The translations under genes and the position numbers were made by a program. DNA of 64,000 nucleotides, from assembly GCA_004554385.1 (NCBI GenBank), contig SFMO01000127.1:1-64000 (forward strand). Reading direction: 5' to 3'. This document shows, piece after piece, positions 13,772-20,966 of this stretch. Numbering within the stretch: position 1 is the stretch's first letter; every line of letters starts with the position of its first letter. The stretch comes from Ruminococcus flavefaciens (GTDB lineage: Bacteria > Bacillota > Clostridia > Oscillospirales > Ruminococcaceae). The notes below the pieces were generated by a model. The model saw only the letters and a program-made list of their open reading frames with translations. It was not told the DNA's origin and searched no databases.

Positions 13772-16708
13772 ATGAACAGGTTGCTGCGAAAATTTGCCGC
13801 AGGAGCTTTTGCACTTATCATGGGAGCACGGACGTGCGTTGGAGCGGTCTCCGCCTTTGCTGCTGAAAGCGGAGTATCGGCTGAAACTGCGGCGGCTATG
13901 GCAAGGGACTATTATGCTATAGATACTGCCGATGAAGAGATAATGTCATTCAGTGACTATTATAATAAGTATTCAGGAAGAGTTGTCCCCGAAAGCAGCA
14001 TCATCATAAATGCTGCGGACTATGCTTCTGCGGAAAAAGGCGACATTTCTGTGGGAGACTTCACCGATGACTGCGGAGAGAGCCGAAGCGATGTGCTGCT
14101 GTGGAACAGTCCCGACGGCGAGGTGACATATGATATAGATGTGCCCGAGGATGGAAAGTACTGCATCGAGGTGAACTACTGCCCAATGATCTCCGCAGGA
14201 ACCGATATTGAACTCAAAATGGAGATAGACGGCAAGCTGCCCTATGATACGGCTTCGAGACTTAAACTGAGCAGGGTATGGGTGAACGAGAGAGACATCT
14301 ATACGGATATGCGCGGCAATCAGGTGCGCCCCTCACAGGTGCAGCGGACTATGTGGCAGGAATGCTTTTTCGGCGATGTTGACGGCCTTTTCAGTGAGCC
14401 CCTGTTCGTTTTTCTGGAAAAGGGCAGACATGAGCTGAAGTTCAGCTCGGAAAGAGGTCAGCTTGCAGTTGAGAGCTTCACACTGAGGGCTCCCGAAAAG
14501 CTGCCGGCATACAGCGAGTATGTCAGTACGGCAGGCGCTGACATCACCGTTGAGGAGACTCCGTCAGCATGCTTCAGGATCGAAGGAGAGGATGCGGCCT
14601 TCAAGTCTGACCCCACACTTTATCCCACCTATGACAACAACAGCTATCTTGCGTCCCCCTCAGACCCGAGGAAAATGGTCTACAATACCCTTGGCAGCGG
14701 AAATTGGAAAAAATCGCTCCAGACCGTAACGTGGGAGATACCTTCGGAGAATATCGGCGCAGGGGGCTGGTATAAAATAGGTATCAAGGCAAGACAGGAC
14801 CAGATACGCGGCTTCGATTCCAGCAGACGTATCTATATCGACGGAAAAGTTCCCTGCAGGGAGATGGACAGCGTTAAATTCAGCTATGATACTGACTGGT
14901 CTGTGACAAGTCCCCAAAGCGGCGGAGATGACATTTTCGTATGGCTTGAGGGCGGAAGAAAACATACCATTTCAATGGAGGCTGTTACGGGAGACATCGG
15001 AAAGTACCTCAGAAGCCTTGAAAACATAATCAAGGAGCTTAATGTCTATTACCGCAAGGTGCTGATGATAACAGGTCCGAATCCCGATAAATACACGGAT
15101 TACTACGTACATGAGAAGATTCCGGAGCTTGTGGACAGATTTGATATAATCTCCATTGAGCTCAGAAACGTTCAGCGCGGCATAGAGGAGTTGGGCGGCT
15201 CAAAGGGCTCGGAGGCGGCTGCTCTTGGAAATATGGCAGTGATACTTGAAAAATGCACGGATAAGCCCCTCAGGATACCCGATTATCTCGCCCAGATAAA
15301 GGACGGTAGCGCTGCTCTTTCGGCGTGGGTCAGGGATAACCGCGACCAGCCTCTTGAAGTTGATTATATAGAGCTTGCGACTGCGGACAGAGAGTTTTCA
15401 AGCTGCGAGGAGAAGCTGGGCAAGACATTGAAATTCGGATTTGATGCCTTTATCGGCTCATTTTTCGAGGACTACACTACTCTTTCTGACGTTACGGGAG
15501 AGGAAGCCATAAATGTGTGGGTCTCCCTCGGACGTGACCAGGCGCAGGTGGTCAAGGAGATGACCGAGAATCAGTTCATGCAGGATACAGGAATACCCGT
15601 TTCCGTGAATCTCGTCACAGGCGGAGTTGTTGAGGCGGCTCTTGCAGGAAAAGGTCCTGATGTAGCGCTCTTTCTCGGCGGAGAGTTCCCCGTGAATCTT
15701 GCCGCCCGTGATATGCTTGTGGATATGTCGCAGTTTGCAGATTTCAGCGATGTTATGACGCGATTCCAGGAAAATTCCGCCACACAGTACACCTATAACG
15801 GCGGCTGTTACGGACTTCCCATAAGCCAGTCCTTCCCAATGATGTTCTACCGCACCGATGTGCTTTCGGAGCTTGGCTATAACTCGCCTCCCGAGACATG
15901 GGATGGGCTCAGGGATATGCTCCCTGCTTTGCAGAGAAATTACATGTCCGTCGGACTTGTACTGCCGCCCAATAATATATCTCCTGCCACAGAGACAGGG
16001 CATACCTTCGCACTGCTGATGCTTCAGAAGGGTATCAATTACTACAATGAGGCTCAGACCGCAACTACCTTTGATTCGGTGGGAGCGGTGCAGTCCTTCG
16101 AGGAATGGACGGATTTCTACACAAAGTACAGCTTTGAACAGACTTATGACGCTTTCAGCCGTTTCCGCACAGGAGAGTATCCCATAGTTATTGCAAATTA
16201 CACCTTTTTCAACCAGCTTACGGCGGCTTCTCCCGAGATAAAGGGCTTGTGGGACTTCTGTCCCGTACCCGGCACTGTCCGTGAGGATGGTTCGGTATCC
16301 CATGCAGCAAATTCCAACGGCGCAGGAGCTGTTATATTCAACAAGGTGAAAAACAAGGATAATGCATGGAGCTTCGTGAAGTGGTTCACGGATGCTGATA
16401 CACAGGTGCAGTATGGGGCGCAGATAGAGGGACTTCTCGGTACTATGGGACGCTTCGACACTGCAAATGTTGAGGCTCTCGGAAAGCTTTCATGGTCAGG
16501 GGAACAGCTTGCAAGGCTCCGCGCTCAGCAGGCGGAGCTTGCGGAGATACCCGTGACCCCTGCTTCATATGCAGTAACGCGCAATATAATGAACGCATTC
16601 AGAGAGACGATAAACGAAAAGAAAAATCCTCGTGATACCCTTATCTGGTACAACAGGGACATAAACGACGAAATAACGCGAAAGCGCAGAAATCTTGGTT
16701 TGGACTAA
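13772..16708 (+). CDS. secreted carbohydrate-binding/solute-binding fusion protein
   Basis: 978 residues from the ATG at 13772; the frame is open farther upstream, but the promoter and leader hairpins lie there and the signal peptide (RKFAAGAFALIMG to AFAAES) fits this start. Two beta-rich regions resemble CBM6/35 jelly rolls: about 80-240 and about 266-415 (CFRIEGEDAAFKSDPTLYPT, RRIYIDGKVPC). A helical region follows. From about 575 there is a family 1 solute-binding domain (NVWVSLGRDQAQVVKEMTEN, GKGPDVALFLGGEFPVNLAA, GGCYGLPISQSFPMMFYRTD). No lipobox Cys is seen, so anchoring differs from a normal binding lipoprotein. It heads an operon with two permease pairs and probably captures an oligosaccharide. 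Substrate unknown. Confidence 0.8.
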   Translation: MNRLLRKFAAGAFALIMGARTCVGAVSAFAAESGVSAETAAAMARDYYAIDTADEEIMSFSDYYNKYSGRVVPESSIIINAADYASAEKGDISVGDFTDDCGESRSDVLLWNSPDGEVTYDIDVPEDGKYCIEVNYCPMISAGTDIELKMEIDGKLPYDTASRLKLSRVWVNERDIYTDMRGNQVRPSQVQRTMWQECFFGDVDGLFSEPLFVFLEKGRHELKFSSERGQLAVESFTLRAPEKLPAYSEYVSTAGADITVEETPSACFRIEGEDAAFKSDPTLYPTYDNNSYLASPSDPRKMVYNTLGSGNWKKSLQTVTWEIPSENIGAGGWYKIGIKARQDQIRGFDSSRRIYIDGKVPCREMDSVKFSYDTDWSVTSPQSGGDDIFVWLEGGRKHTISMEAVTGDIGKYLRSLENIIKELNVYYRKVLMITGPNPDKYTDYYVHEKIPELVDRFDIISIELRNVQRGIEELGGSKGSEAAALGNMAVILEKCTDKPLRIPDYLAQIKDGSAALSAWVRDNRDQPLEVDYIELATADREFSSCEEKLGKTLKFGFDAFIGSFFEDYTTLSDVTGEEAINVWVSLGRDQAQVVKEMTENQFMQDTGIPVSVNLVTGGVVEAALAGKGPDVALFLGGEFPVNLAARDMLVDMSQFADFSDVMTRFQENSATQYTYNGGCYGLPISQSFPMMFYRTDVLSELGYNSPPETWDGLRDMLPALQRNYMSVGLVLPPNNISPATETGHTFALLMLQKGINYYNEAQTATTFDSVGAVQSFEEWTDFYTKYSFEQTYDAFSRFRTGEYPIVIANYTFFNQLTAASPEIKGLWDFCPVPGTVREDGSVSHAANSNGAGAVIFNKVKNKDNAWSFVKWFTDADTQVQYGAQIEGLLGTMGRFDTANVEALGKLSWSGEQLARLRAQQAELAEIPVTPASYAVTRNIMNAFRETINEKKNPRDTLIWYNRDINDEITRKRRNLGLD

Positions 16709-16951
16709 TAAGCCGTTAGCCCTTAGCTGGTCAGTTGGCAGAGCCCCGATACGACAGGCGCCTCGCAAAGGGTGAATTGAAAAACAGTCCGGTGGACTGT
16801 TTTTCAAGAGGGTGACTCCCTACAGTGTAGGGAGATGTCTGAAGGACAGAGGGTGCCGGACACGATTAGTGTCGCCTTGCAAGAGAAGGCGTTCCCTTAA
16901 CGGGCGTCGAAACGCCGCCCCTACAATCGCAACAGGAAGGAGTGTGAGAAA
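16709..16951 (+). repeat. palindrome-rich intergenic repeat inside the sugar operon
   Basis: The 243-bp gap contains four hairpins in series: TTGAAAAACAGTCC/GGACTGTTTTTCAA (16777-16807, 14-bp stem, 3-nt loop), CTCCCTAC/GTAGGGAG (16816-16834), CGCCTT/AAGGCG (16873-16891) and GGCGT/ACGCC (16903-16915), the last ending in GCCCCTACAAT. The terminal part resembles the element at 61383-61458. This looks like a non-autonomous mobile repeat or a fusion of two. The first hairpin could act as a partial terminator or mRNA stabiliser, raising the binding protein over the permeases (inference). Confidence 0.65.
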
Positions 16952-17878
16952 ATGGCGGTCAATGCCAAAGAAGTCAAAGACGGCAGAAAAGGCGGACTTT
17001 GGCGCGAGATAAAGCGCAATAAAGCCTGCTATGCCATGATAGCGCCATTTATGATATTTTTCATAGTCTTTACGGTCATACCTGTTATCATGTCACTTCC
17101 TATGGGATTTACTGACTTTGACATGGTAAGACCGCCTAAGTTCGTGGGACTTTCAAATTTCACAACACTCTTCCTGTCCGATAAGGTCTTCATACGCTCC
17201 ATAAGGGTAACTATCGTTTTTGCCCTTCTCACAGGACCTGTCAGCTATGTGCTGTGCTTTTTGCTGGCATGGCTGATAAACGAAATGAACCCGAAGCTGA
17301 AGGCTTTCTTCACGCTCATATTCTATGCGCCTTCAATGGCGAATGTCTATACCGTTTGGCAGCTAATATTCAGCGGAGATATGAACGGATATGCCAATTC
17401 CTTCCTTATAAATCTCGGATTTATCACCAGACCGATACAGTGGCTCACTGACGGAAGATATGTACTGGGAGTGACCATAATAGTACAGCTGTGGATATCC
17501 CTCGGAGCAGGCTTTCTTGCGCTCCGTGCAGGCTTCCAGAATATTGACCGCTCAATGTACGAGGCAGGCGCCATAGAGGGCATCCGCACACGCTGGCAGG
17601 AGCTCATATACATCGTTATCCCTTCTATGGGACCTCAGCTCATGTTTGCGGCGGTCATGCAGATAGTCAGCTCCTTTACCGCAGGTACGGTGGCTCAGAA
17701 TCTTGTGGGCTTCCCGAGCACTGATTATAAGGCGCATACCATAATGACCCATGCCTTCGACTACGGCTGGCAGCGCTTTGAAATGGGCTATGCGTCGGCG
17801 ATATGCATGATACTTTTCATTGCAATGTTCCTCTGCAACAGGCTCATTGCCAAATTGCTGGGCAAATATATGGACTAA
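16952..17878 (+). CDS. sugar ABC transporter permease, MalF/UgpA-like (pair 1)
   Basis: 308 residues, six membrane spans. The first lies near 25-50 (MIAPFMIFFIVFTVIPVIMS). The EAA loop is present in the second half (MYEAGAIEGIRTRWQELIYI). It forms the membrane channel with the MalG-like protein encoded 12 bp downstream. GGAAGGAG precedes the ATG. No ATP-binding subunit is encoded in the operon, so a shared MsmX-type ATPase elsewhere is likely (established for several Firmicutes sugar importers). Confidence 0.92.
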   Translation: MAVNAKEVKDGRKGGLWREIKRNKACYAMIAPFMIFFIVFTVIPVIMSLPMGFTDFDMVRPPKFVGLSNFTTLFLSDKVFIRSIRVTIVFALLTGPVSYVLCFLLAWLINEMNPKLKAFFTLIFYAPSMANVYTVWQLIFSGDMNGYANSFLINLGFITRPIQWLTDGRYVLGVTIIVQLWISLGAGFLALRAGFQNIDRSMYEAGAIEGIRTRWQELIYIVIPSMGPQLMFAAVMQIVSSFTAGTVAQNLVGFPSTDYKAHTIMTHAFDYGWQRFEMGYASAICMILFIAMFLCNRLIAKLLGKYMD

Positions 17879-17890
17879 GGAGGCGGAGCT

Positions 17891-18769
17891 TTGGCAAATG
17901 CAGATACTGCGAAGCTTCGTGCTTCAAACAGACAGGCAGGCAAAAAAATGGGCGGCACAGTATTTATCTTTATAGTGCTTGCTCTGCTGGGACTCTTTAT
18001 GGCAATGCCTATTTACCTTACGGTGATAATGTCCATAAAGCCTGTGGAGGAGCTTTTTGTGTTCCCGCCCAGGCTTTACGCCGCAAGACCTACCCTTGAC
18101 AACTTCAGGGATATGTTCAGAGTGCTCCACCAGAACCGTGTGCCGTTTTCAAGGTATGTGTTCAACAGCCTCTTTGTGACGACAGCAGTGACGGTGCTCC
18201 AGTGCTTTTTCTCGTCAATGGCGGCATTCGTACTTGCAAAGTGCAAATTTCCGGGCAGCAGGCTCATAAACGGAATGATAGTGGTCGCTCTTCTTTATCA
18301 GAGCAGCGTCATCTACATTATGCAGTATATCGTTATGGCAAAGCTGCACATGATAGACACGTATATGGCACTGATATTTCCTGCCATAGCGTCACCTATG
18401 GGACTTTTCCTCATGAGGCAGTCCATAAGTCAGGTGCCCGACGCCATGATAGAGGCTGCAAAGGTGGACGGCGCAGGACTGTTCCGCATATGCTGGCAGG
18501 TGGTCATGCCAAACCAGAAGCCTGCCCTTATGACACTGATAATATTCGCATTTCAAGGTGCATGGAACATACAGACAGGTTCGGTAGTTCTCAGGGAGGA
18601 GTACAAGACCCTGCCGACAGTGGTTTCTCAGGCTGCGGCATCAGGACTTGCAAGAGCAGGTGTTGCTATGGCGGCGGCAGTTTTCCTGCTTATACCGCCT
18701 ATACTCATATTCATGCTGGCACAGCGGCAGGTCATCGAAACAATGGCACATTCGGGAATCAAGGAATAA
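17891..18769 (+). CDS. carbohydrate ABC transporter permease, MalG-like (pair 1)
   Basis: 292 residues starting at TTG 17891 with AAGGAGGCGG just upstream; the nearby ATG is out of frame. Six spans and the EAA loop MIEAAKVDGAGLFRICWQVV are clear, as is the usual MalG end (IETMAHSGIKE). It is partner to the permease immediately upstream; a second, separate permease pair lies at 23788-25750 in the same operon. Confidence 0.92.
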   Translation: MANADTAKLRASNRQAGKKMGGTVFIFIVLALLGLFMAMPIYLTVIMSIKPVEELFVFPPRLYAARPTLDNFRDMFRVLHQNRVPFSRYVFNSLFVTTAVTVLQCFFSSMAAFVLAKCKFPGSRLINGMIVVALLYQSSVIYIMQYIVMAKLHMIDTYMALIFPAIASPMGLFLMRQSISQVPDAMIEAAKVDGAGLFRICWQVVMPNQKPALMTLIIFAFQGAWNIQTGSVVLREEYKTLPTVVSQAAASGLARAGVAMAAAVFLLIPPILIFMLAQRQVIETMAHSGIKE

Positions 18770-18821
18770 GCGGCAAAGATATTACCGTCCGTAATGCAGG
18801 GGACGAAAGGAAGTGAAGCAG

Positions 18822-20327
18822 ATGAGGTCAAAACTGAAAAGATGTATAGCAGCGCTGACTGCATTTGCTGCACTGGCTTCTCACGGAATGACATCGGCAG
18901 CTGCCGCGGAGGGGGCTCCATATGAAAGCTACAACTATGACCGCTGGGGAGACGCTATACCTTCTCAAGCAGGTTATATGCCTGAGCGTACCCTGTTGGG
19001 AAATGATCTCGGCATCGGTGCCTTTGAGAGCCCGGGTGACTTTTTCTTTGACAGCGATGGACTGCTGTATATTGCTGATACAGGCAATGACAGAGTAGTC
19101 GCCGCGGATGTTGAGAATGATTCGGTCAGACATGTATACCACAGCTTTATCATGCCTGACGGCTCGGAGACCGCTCTGAAGCAGCCGTCGGGAGTATATG
19201 TTTCCGCAGAAAAGGGACTTATCTATATTGCAGATACGGAAAATGCCCGTGTTCTTATTTCCGACCTTGATGGAAATGTTCAGCTTGAAATTACCAAGCC
19301 CGATTCGGAAGTGTTCGACCAGAAGAGAACTTTTCTGCCCCAGCGTGTAGTGGCAGACAAGGCAGGCAACGTATATGTGGTGCTTGGAAATATCACCACA
19401 GGTGCGGCGATGTTTGCGCCTGACGGTGGATTCATAGGCTTTTACGGCGCTAACCGTGTTGAGCCCACTGCAAAGATAGTCAGTGAGCATTTCAGAGGGC
19501 TTTTCATGTCCGATGAGAAAAAAGCCAACAGAAAGAGGACAGTCCCCTCCGGCATAACCGGTTTCGATATAGGCGGGGATTTTATTTTCACATGTACCTC
19601 GTCCTCTACTCAGAAAACTGATACCGTCAAGAAGCTCAATGCGGCAGGAAAGAATATTTTTGCTGACAGAGAGCTGTATTTCGGCGACTACAAGCCTGTT
19701 TACGACGCAACTCAGAATAAGATGTTCGCGCCTTCAATGGTGGATATAGATGTTGCTGAGGACGGCTGCATAAACTGCCTTGATTTTACTACGGGAAGGG
19801 TATTCCAGTACGATGAGGAGTGTGAGCTGCTGTTCATTACAGGAGCTTCGGCAAAGCAGACAGGCGGCTTTGATCATGCTGCGGCAGTGGAGTCATACGG
19901 CGACAGACTGTATGTGCTGGACTCCTCCAAGGACAGCATAACGGTGTTCAGGGAGACCTCATTCGGAAGAGTAGTCCATGAGGCGGTATCTCTTTATAAT
20001 GACGGATACTATGAGGAAGCCCTCGGACCGTGGGAGGAAGTCCTCAGACGTGACGGAAATTATAGAAGAGCCTATGTGGGCGTTGCTTCTGCACTGCTGC
20101 GAAAGGGCGACTACAAGGGCTCTATGAAATACGCAAAGCTTGCTGATGCAGGCGACATTTACAATAAGGCTTTCGAGGGCAGACGCAGAGAGTTCCTGAA
20201 GGAGAATTTTGCAGTTATCGCAGCTGCTATCGCTGTTGGCATATGTGGACTTGCCGCCCTTGGAAGATACAGAAAAAAGCACAGAAAATCGAAAAATACC
20301 GATAAAAAGGAGGCGGAGCAGCTATGA
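18822..20327 (+). CDS. secreted NHL-repeat/TPR membrane-anchored protein
   Basis: 501 residues from the ATG at 18822; a GTG at 18813 is a possible alternative but lies too close to AAAGGA. A signal peptide ends near 29. Residues about 60-370 carry NHL-type propeller blades (GDFFFDSDGLLYIADTGNDR, QPSGVYVSAEKGLIYIADTE). Next comes a pair of TPR-like helices (about 386-455, YNDGYYEEALGPWEEVLRRD). A membrane span (about 461-483) and a Lys-rich cytoplasmic tail end the protein. The domain would sit outside the cell, fixed to the membrane, next to the sugar transporter. It overlaps the YIP1 gene by ATGA. The precise role is unknown; scaffold or sensor are possibilities. Confidence 0.75.
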   Translation: MRSKLKRCIAALTAFAALASHGMTSAAAAEGAPYESYNYDRWGDAIPSQAGYMPERTLLGNDLGIGAFESPGDFFFDSDGLLYIADTGNDRVVAADVENDSVRHVYHSFIMPDGSETALKQPSGVYVSAEKGLIYIADTENARVLISDLDGNVQLEITKPDSEVFDQKRTFLPQRVVADKAGNVYVVLGNITTGAAMFAPDGGFIGFYGANRVEPTAKIVSEHFRGLFMSDEKKANRKRTVPSGITGFDIGGDFIFTCTSSSTQKTDTVKKLNAAGKNIFADRELYFGDYKPVYDATQNKMFAPSMVDIDVAEDGCINCLDFTTGRVFQYDEECELLFITGASAKQTGGFDHAAAVESYGDRLYVLDSSKDSITVFRETSFGRVVHEAVSLYNDGYYEEALGPWEEVLRRDGNYRRAYVGVASALLRKGDYKGSMKYAKLADAGDIYNKAFEGRRREFLKENFAVIAAAIAVGICGLAALGRYRKKHRKSKNTDKKEAEQL

Positions 20328-20953
20328 TGGACCTTACACAGAAGCAGTGGGTAGGGCATGCATTGACTCACCCTGTTGAGGGCTTTGAGGATATGCGCTG
20401 GAAAAAAGCAGGTTCGCTGAAAATAGCTCTGCTCATAATCGTGCTTCTGTTTTTTGGTGAGATAGCCTACGGACGGCTCTATGGCTTTCAGTTCTATGTC
20501 AGTTACGACAAGACCTTCAATATCATACCGTACATCGTGCGGAGCTTCGTGCTCTTTGCTGTATGGGTAACAGGCAACTGGTCTGTGTGCACCCTTCTTG
20601 ACGGCGAGGGAACTCTTCGGAATATCTGCATTTACAGCGCCTATGCACTGATACCCTATACGGCGCAGCTCTATATCAACGTGCTGCTTTCTCATTTTCT
20701 TGTCAGGGACGAGTACGTATTCATGCAGATAATAGAACTTATCGGCGTTGGCTGGACGGCTCTCCTGCTGTTTTCGGCGATAAAGTCGGTTCATCAGTAC
20801 AGCTTCAGAAAAACTGTCCTTGCACTGCTCCTTACGGTTGCGGCTATGCTGATAATGCTGTTCCTGCTGGTGCTCTTCATGTCGCTGATACAGCAGATTT
20901 ACATATTCATATCCACCGTTTATACAGAGCTCTCCTACAGGGCGAAGGTCTGA
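20324..20953 (+). CDS. YIP1-family integral membrane protein
   Basis: 209 residues with about five spans and the YIP1 hallmarks: an N-terminal HPVEGFEDMRWKKAGSL, a first span, a central VTGNWSVCTLLDGEGTLRNI loop and two C-terminal spans. Bacterial YIP1 proteins have no settled function. The gene is translationally coupled to the NHL-TPR gene and is followed 13 bp later by the DUF5696 gene, suggesting the three act together. Confidence 0.75.
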   Translation: MMDLTQKQWVGHALTHPVEGFEDMRWKKAGSLKIALLIIVLLFFGEIAYGRLYGFQFYVSYDKTFNIIPYIVRSFVLFAVWVTGNWSVCTLLDGEGTLRNICIYSAYALIPYTAQLYINVLLSHFLVRDEYVFMQIIELIGVGWTALLLFSAIKSVHQYSFRKTVLALLLTVAAMLIMLFLLVLFMSLIQQIYIFISTVYTELSYRAKV

Positions 20954-20966
20954 GAGGCGGCGCAAT

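Noticed and set aside
15458..16303. 281-codon open frame on the minus strand
   Set aside because: It lies wholly antisense to the well-supported binding-protein fusion gene, has no family resemblance and no ribosome site.
16812..17012. 66-codon frame across the operon repeat
   Set aside because: It reads through the palindromes into the permease gene in another frame; basic composition comes from the repeat.
18202..18816. 204-codon open frame on the plus strand
   Set aside because: Overlaps the MalG-like permease in another frame; low-quality composition.
20159..20965. 268-codon open frame on the minus strand
   Set aside because: Antisense to the NHL-TPR and YIP1 genes, with unlikely composition (Cys/His/Arg-rich); a shadow of codon bias.
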